A stretch of DNA of 64,000 nucleotides from VAZQ01 sp034669045 (GTDB lineage Bacteria; Pseudomonadota; Alphaproteobacteria; Rhizobiales; Xanthobacteraceae): the NCBI GenBank assembly GCA_034669045.1, contig JAXDOD010000103.1, positions 24,227-88,226 on the forward strand, given 5' to 3'. Made by a program: the position numbers and the translations under genes. The notes below the pieces were generated by a model. It made no database searches. It had not been told where the DNA came from and worked only from the letters and a program-made list of their open reading frames with translations. Positions 39,989 to 48,907 of this stretch are shown here, one piece after another (positions within the stretch are counted from its first letter, which is position 1; each line of letters starts with the position of its first letter).

Positions 39989-40567
39989 CTACTTCGGCGC
40001 GCGCTTGGCCAATATGCGCTGCAGCGTGCGGCGGTGCATGTTGAGCCTTCGCGCCGTCTCCGAGACATTGCGGCTGCATAATTCATAGATGCGCTGGATG
40101 TGCTCCCAGCGCACGCGGTCGGCCGACATCGGATTTTCGGGCGGCTCGGCGTGCTTGCCTTCGAGCGCGAGGAGCGCGTGCACCACGTCGTCGGCATCGA
40201 CCGGCTTGGCGAGGTAATCGACCGCGCCCATCTTCACGGCGTTCACGGCCGTGGCGATGTTGCCGTAGCCGGTGAGCACGATACCGCGAGCCTCGGGGCG
40301 GCGGCGCTTGAGCGCGGAGATCACGTCGAGGCCGTTGCCGTCACCGAGCCGCATGTCGACGACCGCGAAGGCCGGCGTGGCGGTCTCGAGCTGGATCAGG
40401 CCTTCGGCAACCGACTCGGCGGTGGTGACGGTGAAGCCGCGGCCTTCCATGGCGCGCGCGAGCCGCTGCAGGAATGCCTTGTCGTCCTCGACGATCAGCA
40501 GCGTGCGGTCGCCGGGAGCGGGGGACGGACGGGATTCAGACATGGTCATAGCGCTCGCGATGGTCAT
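39989..40567 (-). CDS. actR: Redox-responsive response regulator ActR/RegA
   Basis: 192 residues. The receiver domain has LLIVEDDKAFLQRLARAMEGRGF, phosphoacceptor Asp in FAVVDMRLGDGNGLDVI, LTGYGNIATAV and YLAKPVDADDV. The output is a Fis-type helix-turn-helix, MSADRVRWEHIQRIYELCSRNVSETARRLNMHRRTLQRILAKR, which is nearly invariant in RegA/ActR/PrrA. It controls redox-dependent genes. The start at 40567 is chosen for the GAGGT upstream; in-frame ATGs at 40549 and 40543 are alternatives. It lies downstream of its kinase on the same strand. Confidence 0.95.
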   Translation of the reverse strand: MTIASAMTMSESRPSPAPGDRTLLIVEDDKAFLQRLARAMEGRGFTVTTAESVAEGLIQLETATPAFAVVDMRLGDGNGLDVISALKRRRPEARGIVLTGYGNIATAVNAVKMGAVDYLAKPVDADDVVHALLALEGKHAEPPENPMSADRVRWEHIQRIYELCSRNVSETARRLNMHRRTLQRILAKRAPK

Positions 40568-40741
40568 GGCACCTCACATTGGCCCGTCGTCAGTCCAGTC
40601 ACAAGAATCCCGAACCTCGGCAGCAACGAACGGGGCGATATAAAGATCATATAAATGCCAGCCCGGCGTCTGACAACGGCGAGATCGCGAACGCAGTTAA
40701 GACTATGGGATCCAACGGCTTAGTTCCAATCCAAGCCCCGG

Positions 40742-42055
40742 TCAGGACCCGGAGGCGCCTTCGAAGTCGCGCCGTCCCCAGCGTACCCGCACGATGGCGC
40801 CGCGCTCCGGCGCGGCCCGGTTCTCGAACTCAAGGGCGGCGCCGGAGCGTTCCAGCAGCGTCTTGGCGATGAAGAAGCCGAGCCCGAGCCCGCCGGACTC
40901 GGTGCCGACGTTGAGCCGCCGCCGTCGGGTGCTGGTGACGTAGGGTTCCCCGATCCTGCCCATGATTTCGGCCGCGAAGCCGGGCCCGTCGTCGCTGATG
41001 GTGACGCCGACCTCGTCGGCGCTCCAATCCGCCGTCACGTCGACCCGCTCGCGCGCGAAATCCACCGCGTTCTCGACCAGGTTGCCCAGGCCGTAGAGGA
41101 TCGCGGGGTTGCGCCCGCCGACCGGCTCCGGAGCGTCGCGGGATTTGAGCGCGATGTTGATGTCGATGCCGAAATTGCGGTGCGGCGCGACGACCTCATC
41201 GAGCAAGGCCGAGAACGGCATGCGGTCGAAGGGCTCGATGCTCGAAGACAGCTCGGTGAGCTTGCCGAGGATCGCGCGGCACCGTTGCGCCTGCTCGCGC
41301 AGCAGCCGGATGTCCTCGGCGAAGGGCGAATCCGGCTCGATCGCGCGATCGAGATCGGTCGCGATCACCGTGATGGTGGAGAGCGGCGTCGCGAGCTCGT
41401 GGGCGGCGGCGGCGGCGAGCCCGTCGAGCTGCGAGAGATGCTGCTCGCGCGCCAGGACCAGCTCGGTGGCGGCGAGCGCGTCGGCGAGCTGGCGCGCCTC
41501 CTCGGTAAGCTGCCAGGTATGCACGCCGATGAAGCCCAGTCCGAGCAGCAGCGAGAGCCAGACGCCCATGGTGTAGATCGCGGGCAGCGCCAGCGGCTCG
41601 TCGGAATCCCACGGCAGCGGATAGTGATAGAACGCGAGCACGGTCGCGCAGGCGGCCGCGAAGGCGCCGAGCATCAGCGTCATCCGCGGCGGCAACGCGG
41701 TGGCCGACAGCAGCACCGGCCCGAGCAGGAGGAACGAGAACGGGTTCTGCAGCCCGCCGGTGAGGAACACCAGCGTCGCCAGCTCCGCGATGTCGAAGGC
41801 CAGGAGCCACGCCGCCCGGTCCGGCTCGACCCGCTGCGTGACCCGGAAGCGGACCCGCAGCGCGATGTTGAGCCAGGCCGCGAGCGCGATCACGGCGAGG
41901 CAGGCATAGATCGGCAGCTCGAAATCGAGCCCGGCATAGACCACCAGCACCGCCGTGGTCTGGCCGATCACCGCCAGCCAGCGCAGCCGCACCAGGGTGT
42001 CGAGACGCACGTTGCGCGGCTGGCGGACGGCATATTCGTGGATGTCGACCGACAT
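40742..42055 (-). CDS. actS: Redox sensor histidine kinase ActS/RegB
   Basis: 437 residues. Six transmembrane segments (about 25-190) include the quinone-site loop TGGLQNPFSFLLLGPVLL. The H-box is AAAAHELATPLSTITVIATDL. A Cys in QAQRCRAILGKL is at the place of the redox-active cysteine of RegB (Cys265 in Rhodobacter, from memory). The N, G1 and G2 boxes are NLVENAVDFA, ISDDGPGFA and ESGGLGLGFFIAKTLLE. It phosphorylates ActR in response to respiratory redox state. The 174-bp gap to actR may hold a second promoter. Confidence 0.95.
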   Translation of the reverse strand: MSVDIHEYAVRQPRNVRLDTLVRLRWLAVIGQTTAVLVVYAGLDFELPIYACLAVIALAAWLNIALRVRFRVTQRVEPDRAAWLLAFDIAELATLVFLTGGLQNPFSFLLLGPVLLSATALPPRMTLMLGAFAAACATVLAFYHYPLPWDSDEPLALPAIYTMGVWLSLLLGLGFIGVHTWQLTEEARQLADALAATELVLAREQHLSQLDGLAAAAAHELATPLSTITVIATDLDRAIEPDSPFAEDIRLLREQAQRCRAILGKLTELSSSIEPFDRMPFSALLDEVVAPHRNFGIDINIALKSRDAPEPVGGRNPAILYGLGNLVENAVDFARERVDVTADWSADEVGVTISDDGPGFAAEIMGRIGEPYVTSTRRRRLNVGTESGGLGLGFFIAKTLLERSGAALEFENRAAPERGAIVRVRWGRRDFEGASGS

Positions 42056-42266
42056 GGCGGGAGTCTACCGTTTCGCCGGCGAGGCTCAACCGTGGTGGAT
42101 TGTCCCGCGGCAGCGCGCCTTGCATTCGTAGCCCGCAGGTCGCGCTTTTGGCGAGACGCAACATGAGAAATCCTGTTCGCCGCCCGTCCGGTCCCGTGAC
42201 GAACTCGACCCGACCCCCGCGCGCCAGGGCTTGCGCCCGATCGCGAGCGGCGTCACATGTCCGGCC

Positions 42267-43028
42267 ATGGCTGCGACCCCACCCGCCATCGCTGTCGACC
42301 AGTTGGTCAAGACCTACGGCACGACCCGCGCGGTCGACGGCATTTCGTTCGCGCTGGAACCGGGCTCCATCACCGGCCTCCTCGGCGGCAACGGCGCCGG
42401 CAAGACCACCACCATCGCGATGATCCTGGGGCTGGTGATGCCGACGTCGGGCAGCGCGCGCGTGCTGGGCGCCGAGATGCCGCGACAGCGCTACCAGGTC
42501 CTGCACCGGATGAATTTCGAAAGTCCCTACGTCGACATGCCGCACCGGCTGACGGTCCGCCAGAACCTCAAGGTGTTCGGCCGTCTCTACGCGGTCGACG
42601 ACCTCGCCGGCCGCATCGCGCAGGTCGCCGCCGAGCTCGACCTCACCGAATTCCTCGACCGGCCGACCGGCAAGCTCTCGGCCGGCCAGAAGACCCGCGT
42701 GGCGCTCGCCAAGGCGCTGATCAACGCGCCCGAGGTGCTCCTCCTCGACGAACCGACCGCCTCGCTCGATCCCGACACCGCCGACTGGGTGCGCGGACGG
42801 CTCGAGACCTATCGCAAGACCCGCCGCGCCACGATTCTTCTCGCCTCGCACAACATGGCGGAGGTCGAGCGGCTGTGCGAGCGCGTCATCATCATGAAGC
42901 TCGGCAAGATCGAGGACGACGACGCGCCGGCGCCTCTGCTGGCGCGCTACGGGCGCGAAACGCTCGAGGAGGTCTTCCTCGACGTCGCGCGCGGGCGCGG
43001 CGAGGCGGCACGGGAGGCGGCGCAGTGA
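42267..43028 (+). CDS. ABC transporter ATP-binding protein (ABC-2 type exporter)
   Basis: 253 residues from MAATPPAIAVDQLVKTYGTT. Walker A GGNGAGKTT, Q-loop region, signature LSAGQKTRVALAK (Ala for the usual Gly at the third place), Walker B VLLLDEPTASLDP and switch His in ASHNMAEVE. It forms an exporter with the permease gene 67 bp downstream. Resemblance is to drug, polysaccharide or NatA-type exporters; the substrate is unknown. Confidence 0.92.
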   Translation: MAATPPAIAVDQLVKTYGTTRAVDGISFALEPGSITGLLGGNGAGKTTTIAMILGLVMPTSGSARVLGAEMPRQRYQVLHRMNFESPYVDMPHRLTVRQNLKVFGRLYAVDDLAGRIAQVAAELDLTEFLDRPTGKLSAGQKTRVALAKALINAPEVLLLDEPTASLDPDTADWVRGRLETYRKTRRATILLASHNMAEVERLCERVIIMKLGKIEDDDAPAPLLARYGRETLEEVFLDVARGRGEAAREAAQ

Positions 43029-43095
43029 TGATGCACGCTCCCTCCACCGGGCCGAATGCAGGCTCTGCATCCGCGGTTCCAGGCGGGGCCCTCGC

Positions 43096-43917
43096 ATGAC
43101 GACCGCCTCCACCTCCGCCATGACGCTCGCGCCGCATCGCGTCGGCGCGATGGTGCTGCGCTATCTCTACCTGCTGCGGTCGTCGTGGTCGCGCGTGCTG
43201 GAGCTGATCTACTGGCCGGCGGTGCAGCTTCTGGTCTGGGGCTTCCTGCAATTCTATATCGCGCAGAATTCCGGCTTCTTCGCCCGCGCCGGCGGCGTGT
43301 TCATCGGCGCGGTGATGATGTGGGACATCCTGTTCCGGGGGCAGCTCGGGTTCTCGATCTCGTTCCTGGAGGAGATGTGGGCGCGCAACCTCGGCAACCT
43401 GATGATCAGCCCGCTGCGGCCGATCGAGTTCGTCTGTGCGCTGATGATCATGAGCATCGTGCGGCTTGCCATCGGCATGGTGCCGGTGACGCTGCTGGCG
43501 ATCGCGTTCTTCGGGTTCAACATCTACGGGCTTGGCGTCGCGCTCGCGTTCTTCTTCTTGAACCTGATCCTGACGAGCTGGTCGGTCGGCATCGTCGTTT
43601 CGGGCGTGGTCATGCGCAACGGCATGGGGGCGGAAAGCCTCGCCTGGACCATGATGTTCCTGATCATGCCGGTGATCTGCGTCTACTACCCGGTGAGCGT
43701 GCTGCCCGAGTGGCTGCAGTGGGTCGCCTGGGCGCTGCCGCCGACCTACGTGTTCGAAGGGATGCGCGCGCTGATCCTGGAGCAGACCTTCCGCGCCGAC
43801 CTGATGATCGCGGCGTTCGCGCTCAACGTGGCCTACTTCGCGGTCGCGGTATTCATCTTCCTGCAATTGCTCAAGAGCGCGCGCCGCGTCGGCTCGTTGC
43901 TGCAAAGCGGCGAATAG
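43096..43917 (+). CDS. ABC-2 type transporter permease
   Basis: 273 residues with six hydrophobic segments (first near VLELIYWPAVQLLVWGFLQFYI; others include LAIGMVPVTLLAIAFFGFNIYGLGVALAFFFLNLI and MMFLIMPVICVYYPVSVLP). The terminal signature PEWLQWVAWALPPTYVFEGMRALI is typical of ABC-2 permeases. It partners with the ATPase encoded just upstream. Confidence 0.92.
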   Translation: MTTASTSAMTLAPHRVGAMVLRYLYLLRSSWSRVLELIYWPAVQLLVWGFLQFYIAQNSGFFARAGGVFIGAVMMWDILFRGQLGFSISFLEEMWARNLGNLMISPLRPIEFVCALMIMSIVRLAIGMVPVTLLAIAFFGFNIYGLGVALAFFFLNLILTSWSVGIVVSGVVMRNGMGAESLAWTMMFLIMPVICVYYPVSVLPEWLQWVAWALPPTYVFEGMRALILEQTFRADLMIAAFALNVAYFAVAVFIFLQLLKSARRVGSLLQSGE

Positions 43918-44010
43918 GGGCTGGGAATCGAAGCCCACAATCCCCACGTTCGTAACGAATGGCAAAAGAGTCCTTGATAAGGTTGACTAGGTGACGGAAA
44001 GACGACACTC

Positions 44011-44025
44011 TGCTGCAGTGCAGCA
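44011..44025. promoter_or_regulatory. Putative PhaR binding site upstream of phaZ
   Basis: tgctgcagtgcagca is a perfect 7+1+7 palindrome and contains CTGC-N3-GCAG (44013-44023), the published target form of the PHB regulator PhaR (CTGCN3-4GCAG, Paracoccus and Rhodobacter). It ends 21 bp before the phaZ start, where a repressor would block initiation. Confidence 0.6.
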
Positions 44026-44046
44026 AAAACCGCCGGGGTCTCGGGC

Positions 44047-45444
44047 ATGAAAATCGGGGAATTCGGCGCGGCGGCCGCCGCCGCGGGCGATCATGGCCCG
44101 ATGTACGCGGCGCCGGCGTACTGGCTCTATGAGATGAGCCAGGCGGCGCTCAATCCCGCCCGCGCCTTCGCCGACGCCGGCCGCCTGTTCTTCAAGAACC
44201 CGGCCAATCCCTTGGCCCACACCCCGTTCGGCAAGACCGCCGCGGCGAGCTTCGAACTGTTCGAACGCTCGACCCGTCGCTACGGCAAGCCGGAATGGAA
44301 TATCCCCTCGACGCTGATCGGCGGCGAACGGGTCCCCGTGCGGATTTCAACGGTGTGGGAGCGGCCGTTCTGCCGCCTCTTGCACTTCGAGCGCGCCTTC
44401 GAGCACCCGCCGCGCCGCCCGCAGCCGCGCATGCTGATCGTTGCGCCGATGTCCGGCCACTATCCGACGCTCCTGCGCGGGACCGTCGAGGGCTTCCTGC
44501 ACAATCACGATGTCTACGTCACCGAATGGGTCGACGCCCGCATGGTGCCGCTGTCGCAGGGCTCGTTCGGCCTGGACGATTACATTGACTACCTGATCTC
44601 GATCCTGCATCTCCTGCGCGGCGACGTGCACGTGGTCGCCGTGTGCCAGCCGTCCGTGCCGGTCCTGGCGGCGGTCGCGCGCATGGAAGCGGATGAAGAT
44701 CCTTTTGTCCCTCGCTCCATGGTGCTGATGGGTGGACCGATCGACACGCGCGTGAACCCGACCGAAGTGAATATGCTGGCCGAGCGGCGCGGGATGGATT
44801 GGTTCCGCGGCAACGTCATCACCAAGGTGCCGTTTCCGAACCCGGGCTTCATGCGCGACGTCTATCCGGGCTTCCTGCAGCTCCACGGCTTCGTCAGCAT
44901 GAACCTGCAGCGCCATATCGAGGCCCATCGCAACCTCTTCCTCAATCTCGTAAAGAGCGACGGCGACAGCGCGCAGAAGCATCGCGAGTTCTACGACGAG
45001 TACCTCGCCGTCATGGATCTTTGCGCGGAGTTCTACCTGCAGACGGTGGAGACCGTGTTCATCCGCCACGCTTTGCCGAAAGGCGAGATGAGCCATCGCG
45101 GCGTGCGCATCGATCCAAGCAAGATCCGCCGCGTGGCGCTGATGACGGTCGAAGGCGAGAACGACGACATTTCCGGTCTCGGCCAGACCGAGGCCGCGCA
45201 TGCCCTGTGCGCCAACATCCCGGCCGAGCAGAAGGCGCATTGGATGCAGCCCGACGTCGGACACTACGGCGTGTTCAACGGTTCGCGTTTCCGCGCCGAG
45301 ATCGCGCCGCGCATCTCCGACTTCGTGCTTTCGAACAGCGGCCCGCGCGCGGTCCGGCCGGCGGCCTTGCAGAACGACGGTGCCGCGCCTCGGCGCAACG
45401 GCGAACAGCACGCCGACGAAGGTACCGCCGCCGCCGCCGAATAA
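44047..45444 (+). CDS. phaZ: Intracellular polyhydroxyalkanoate depolymerase
   Basis: 465 residues. Hydrolyses stored poly-3-hydroxybutyrate. Diagnostic segments: MYAAPAYWLYEMSQAALNPAR, MLIVAPMSGHYPTLLRGTVEGFL, WVDARMVPLSQGSFGLDDYIDYL, the nucleophile Cys200 in VAVCQPSVPVLAA (Cys in this depolymerase class), acidic residue in VEGENDDISGLGQTEAA and His in QPDVGHYGVFNGSRFR. The C-terminal 35 residues are low complexity. A PhaR-type palindrome lies in the leader. An in-frame Met 18 codons in is a possible alternative start. Confidence 0.94.
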   Translation: MKIGEFGAAAAAAGDHGPMYAAPAYWLYEMSQAALNPARAFADAGRLFFKNPANPLAHTPFGKTAAASFELFERSTRRYGKPEWNIPSTLIGGERVPVRISTVWERPFCRLLHFERAFEHPPRRPQPRMLIVAPMSGHYPTLLRGTVEGFLHNHDVYVTEWVDARMVPLSQGSFGLDDYIDYLISILHLLRGDVHVVAVCQPSVPVLAAVARMEADEDPFVPRSMVLMGGPIDTRVNPTEVNMLAERRGMDWFRGNVITKVPFPNPGFMRDVYPGFLQLHGFVSMNLQRHIEAHRNLFLNLVKSDGDSAQKHREFYDEYLAVMDLCAEFYLQTVETVFIRHALPKGEMSHRGVRIDPSKIRRVALMTVEGENDDISGLGQTEAAHALCANIPAEQKAHWMQPDVGHYGVFNGSRFRAEIAPRISDFVLSNSGPRAVRPAALQNDGAAPRRNGEQHADEGTAAAAE

Positions 45445-45820
45445 GGCAGGGGAGGGGGCGCCTGGCAGCGCCGCCGCGCGGATTGTGACCATCGGAACGG
45501 GCGCCAAGCCCCATTGTATGGGGATTTTAAGCGACCGGTCATCGCCCGGTTCGAGGCGTTTCCTCTAAGGCTCTGATTTTGATATAGAATTTGGCCCTGC
45601 GCCGAAGCGCTTCGGGGTGAGTGTCCAGGGCTCCCCCGAGGCCGCCTTGACAAAAATCTGAAACAGGATTCAAAACTTGGAAGGCCCAAGCTGTGGTAGG
45701 GAGTCGTGACCCTGCACCCTTGGCCTTGGGGAAGAGGTAAATTTCAATTCCGCCATGCCGCGCCCGCTTTCCCTTATGGCAGTATTTCCGTCCGGGTTTT
45801 TTCTCAGTGGACCATTGGCC
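45445..45820. other. Intergenic region between phaZ and the YgjP-like gene
   Basis: No gene is seen. It contains a 14-bp perfect palindrome ccgaagcgcttcgg (about 45602-45615) and an AT-richer stretch near 45560-45590 (tgatatagaat) that could include a -10 element. The frame of the next gene is open from about 45755 but without family residues. Confidence 0.45.
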
Positions 45821-46597
45821 ATGTCCTGGCGCGCGTTGCTGTATCGCCGGCCGACCGAACCGTCGGCGATCGAGATCATCTTCGACCGCTCGGTCTATCT
45901 GGTGCGGCTGCGCCGTCACCGGCAGGCGCGGCGCTACACGCTGCGCATCGACTCCGCGACCCGCGAAGTGGTGCTCACGATCCCGCCGCGCGGCAGCCTG
46001 AAGGAGGCGCGCGACTTTGCGCAGAAGCACGGCGGCTGGATCGCGGCCCGGCTCAAGCGCCTGCCGGAGGCGGCGCCTTTCACGCACGGCATCGAGGTGC
46101 CGCTGCGCGGCGTCGCGCACCGCATCGTGCACCGGCGCGCCGAGCGCGGGACGGTGTGGACCGACACCGGCGATCAGGGGCAGCGTCTTCTATGCGTCGC
46201 GGGCGAGCCGCCGCATCTCGATCGGCGCATCGGCGATTTCCTCAAGCGCGAGGCGCGGCGCGAACTCGAAGCGGCAAGCCGCCGCTATGCGCAGAAGCTC
46301 GGCGTCGTGATCAAGCGCGTCTCCGTGCGCGACCAGTCGAGCCGCTGGGGCTCATGCTCGAATACCGGCGTGCTCTCGTTCTCCTGGCGGCTGATCCTGG
46401 CGCCGCCGTTCGTGCTCGACTATCTCGCGGCGCACGAGGTCTCGCATCTGGTGGAGCTCAATCACTCGCCGCGGTTCTGGCGGCTGGTGGCGCGTATCTA
46501 TCCGGGCTACGAGCGCGCCAAGGCGTGGCTCGACGCGCACGGCACCGAGCTGCATCGCTACGGCCTGCCGTCGCGGCGGCGGACGAGCCCGATCTGA
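45821..46597 (+). CDS. YgjP/SprT-like M48-type metallopeptidase
   Basis: 258 residues from MSWRALLYRRPTEPSAIEI. The family signatures are RQARRYTLRIDSATREVVLTIPPRGSLKEA, VRDQSSRWGSCSNTGVLSFSWRLILAP and the zinc site in HEVSHLVELNHSPRFW (HExxH, with a further His). Proteins of the YgjP group are zinc-dependent peptidases of uncertain substrate. Longer starts at 45755 or 45779 are possible. Confidence 0.9.
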   Translation: MSWRALLYRRPTEPSAIEIIFDRSVYLVRLRRHRQARRYTLRIDSATREVVLTIPPRGSLKEARDFAQKHGGWIAARLKRLPEAAPFTHGIEVPLRGVAHRIVHRRAERGTVWTDTGDQGQRLLCVAGEPPHLDRRIGDFLKREARRELEAASRRYAQKLGVVIKRVSVRDQSSRWGSCSNTGVLSFSWRLILAPPFVLDYLAAHEVSHLVELNHSPRFWRLVARIYPGYERAKAWLDAHGTELHRYGLPSRRRTSPI

Positions 46598-46612
46598 GGG
46601 CCGCGAAAGCCG

Positions 46613-47083
46613 CTATTTCTCGCCATCCTTGTAGAGGTAGCAGATCTCGATGCAGTTGCCGTCGGCGTCGTGGAAATAGGCATGACGTCCGGGGAAACTG
46701 TGGTGGCCGTCGTCGGAATATTTGACCAGCCTGATGCCGCGCACCTTCAGGATTTCCATGGCCCGGTCGAACTCCTCCGCTTCCACCAGGAAGGCGTGGT
46801 GGTGCGCGTCTTCGTCGGGATGATTGGGATTAACGTGGTGGGGAATCTTGGCGAGAACGAAATAGGCGCCGCCGCATTCCATGAACGAGTAGCGCTCGTT
46901 CGAGCGCAGATGCTTGCAGCTCAAGACGTCGGAATAGAATTTCGCCGCGGCCACATGATCGCGCACCCCGATGGTGAAATGCAGGATGCCTTTGGTGTCG
47001 ATGCGGTCGGAGGCGCTGACCTTCGGGCCATCGCCCTTGCTGACATAGTTCTTGTTGACGACGCTGTTGACCATCGTGTCCAT
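46613..47083 (-). CDS. VOC (glyoxalase/dioxygenase) superfamily protein
   Basis: 156 residues. Two beta-alpha-beta-beta-beta halves: GILHFTIGVRDHVAAAKFYSDVLSCKHL and HHHAFLVEAEEFDRAMEILKVRGIRLVKY, with likely metal ligands His in HFTI, His in HHAF and Glu in NCIEICYLY. Members include glyoxalases, dioxygenases and resistance proteins; no specific role is visible. The start at 47083 follows AAGGGA. Confidence 0.88.
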   Translation of the reverse strand: MDTMVNSVVNKNYVSKGDGPKVSASDRIDTKGILHFTIGVRDHVAAAKFYSDVLSCKHLRSNERYSFMECGGAYFVLAKIPHHVNPNHPDEDAHHHAFLVEAEEFDRAMEILKVRGIRLVKYSDDGHHSFPGRHAYFHDADGNCIEICYLYKDGEK

Positions 47084-47202
47084 GACATTCCCTTTGTGTC
47101 GCGTATTCAGCCAGGATCGTAAACTCGGCAGCGGGCAAGCTCAACCGCCAGCGACTTGGACTCGCGGGTGAGCCGGGCGCCGGCCAGACCGCGGAGCGGC
47201 AT

Positions 47203-48180
47203 TCATTCCCCCTTGGCTCCCGAGAACGTCACCACCTTGCCCCACTTTTCCGTTTCGGCGGCGATGAATGCGGCGAATTCCGCCGGCGAGGTCGAAAATA
47301 CCGACGACCCCATCTCGGCGATCCGCGCCTTTATTCTTGGATTGGCGAGGCCCTCGTTGACCGCCTTGTTGAGCGTCTCGACGATCCGGGCGGGCGTGTT
47401 CCTGGGCGCACCGAGGCCATAGACCGAACTCGCCTCGTAGCCCGGCACGAACTCGGCCACCGGCGGGAGCTCGGGCAGCGCCTCCGAGCGCGTGGCGGTG
47501 GTCACCGCCAGCGGGCGCAGCTTGCCGGCCCTGATGTGCTCGATCGAGGCTGGCATGTTGCCGAACATCACCTGCACCTGACCGCCCAGCAGGTCGGTGA
47601 GCGCCGGCGCGCCGCCGCGATAGGGCACGTGTACGATGTCGACGCCGGTCATCATCTTGAACAGCTCGCCCGCGACATGACCTGCGCTGCCGGCGCCGGC
47701 CGATGCCATGCTGGTCGTGCCGGGGGCGGACTTGGCATGGGCGATGAATTCGGGGACGGTCCGCGCCGGAAACGACGGGTGCACCTGCATCACGCTCGCC
47801 TCGCGGCTGATGCTGGCGACCGGGGCGATGTCACGCAGGAAATTGAAGTTGAGCTTGTCGTAGAGCGTCGCATTGATCGCGTTCGGCGGCCCCACCAGTA
47901 GCAGCGTGTAACCGTCCGCGGGAGCCCGCACCACCGCCTCGGTGCCGATATTGCTCCCGGCGCCCGGCCGGTTCTCGATCACAAACTGCTGGCCGAGGCG
48001 CTCCGACAGCCACTGGCCGATCAGCCGCGCGGAAATGTCGGACGCCCCGCCGGGCGCAAAGCCGACGATCAGGCGGACCGGCCGCTCCGGATAGGATTGC
48101 GCCGTCGCGCTCCGCGCGATCGCCGGAAGCGCGACGGCAGCGCCGGCCAGGCTCAGGAATCGACGGCGCGGAAGGTCCAT
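47203..48180 (-). CDS. Bug-type solute receptor with twin-arginine signal
   Basis: 325 residues from MDLPRRRFLSLAGAAVALPA, which carries a Tat-like RRRFLSL motif. The body is a classical TctC/Bug receptor: YPERPVRLIVGFAPGGASDISARLI, VIENRPGAGSNIGTEAVVRAPADGYTLLL, HVPYRGGAPALTDLLGGQVQVMF. Binds an unknown carboxylate in the periplasm. No TctAB genes are adjacent. Ribosome-binding site GAGGAGG. Confidence 0.92.
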   Translation of the reverse strand: MDLPRRRFLSLAGAAVALPAIARSATAQSYPERPVRLIVGFAPGGASDISARLIGQWLSERLGQQFVIENRPGAGSNIGTEAVVRAPADGYTLLLVGPPNAINATLYDKLNFNFLRDIAPVASISREASVMQVHPSFPARTVPEFIAHAKSAPGTTSMASAGAGSAGHVAGELFKMMTGVDIVHVPYRGGAPALTDLLGGQVQVMFGNMPASIEHIRAGKLRPLAVTTATRSEALPELPPVAEFVPGYEASSVYGLGAPRNTPARIVETLNKAVNEGLANPRIKARIAEMGSSVFSTSPAEFAAFIAAETEKWGKVVTFSGAKGE

Positions 48181-48299
48181 GACATGCCTCCTCGGATGCT
48201 CGCGCCAGACTACATCAGTTCGGCGCGTTGCGGGAAGGATGCGATCCCGCACGATAACGCGATCCTGCAAACGCTTTAATCATGCCTGCGAGTTGCCGC

Positions 48300-48328
48300 T
48301 TGACATCGGTTTCGAATCTTCCGATATT
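48300..48328 (+). promoter_or_regulatory. Promoter of the MarR/GbsR-type regulator, probably leaderless
   Basis: TTGACA (48300-48305), 17-bp spacer, GATATT (48323-48328). The -35 is perfect; the -10 matches at four positions. The predicted transcription start, six or seven bases on, falls at the A of the ATG at 48335. There is no ribosome-binding site before that ATG, which fits a leaderless mRNA. Confidence 0.6.
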
Positions 48329-48345
48329 TCTGTCATGACAGAAAT
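48326..48345. promoter_or_regulatory. Palindromic operator over the regulator start codon
   Basis: A perfect 20-bp palindrome with half site atttctgtca and its exact complement tgacagaaat. It overlaps the end of the -10 element, the predicted transcription start and the ATG. The likely ligand is the encoded regulator itself (autorepression). Confidence 0.6.
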
Positions 48346-48895
48346 TACAGAAAAACCAGCCAAGCTCTCCGCCGCGGTCGAGCGCTTCATCCTGCATTGG
48401 GGGGACATGGGCTCGCAGTGGGGCGTCAACCGCTCGGTCAGCCAGATCCACGCGCTCCTCTACCTCTCGGAGCGCCCGCTCACCGCCGAGGAAATCGCCG
48501 CGGCGCTTGGGCTTGCGCGCTCCAACGTCTCGAACTCGATCCGCGAGCTGATGGCCTGGGACCTGATCCGGCGGGTGCCGATCAAGGGCGACCGGCGCGA
48601 CCATTTCGAGGCCGAGACCGACCTCTGGGAGATCGCCATGCGGATCGCCGCCGTGCGCAAGGAACGCGAGCTTGATCCGGCGGTCGATGCGCTCAAGGCC
48701 TGCTTGGCGGAAGCGGAGCGCGATCCGAAGCTGCATCCGGTCGCCGGCAAGCGCCTCAAGGACATGCTCGGCTTCGTCGAGACCATGGACCGCTGGTACG
48801 CGCAGATGCTCACGGTGCCGAAGCCGAAGCTGGCGACGCTCATCCGCCTCGGCACCCGGATCGTGAGCCTTATTCCATTCGGAAAGCAGAAATAG
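48335..48895 (+). CDS. MarR/GbsR-type transcriptional regulator
   Basis: 186 residues from MTEITEKPAKLSAAVERFIL. The winged helix has WGVNRSVSQIHALLYLSERPLTAEEIAAALGLARSNVSNSIRELMAWDLIRRVPIKGDRRDHFEA (about 30-92), a GbsR-like arrangement in the MarR superfamily, followed by a helical dimerisation region. The start codon lies inside a 20-bp palindrome. It is followed 12 bp on by a DUF4166 gene and then an overlapping TIGR01777 gene, so it probably controls this operon. Confidence 0.9.
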   Translation: MTEITEKPAKLSAAVERFILHWGDMGSQWGVNRSVSQIHALLYLSERPLTAEEIAAALGLARSNVSNSIRELMAWDLIRRVPIKGDRRDHFEAETDLWEIAMRIAAVRKERELDPAVDALKACLAEAERDPKLHPVAGKRLKDMLGFVETMDRWYAQMLTVPKPKLATLIRLGTRIVSLIPFGKQK

Positions 48896-48907
48896 GCGGA
48901 GCAGGCC

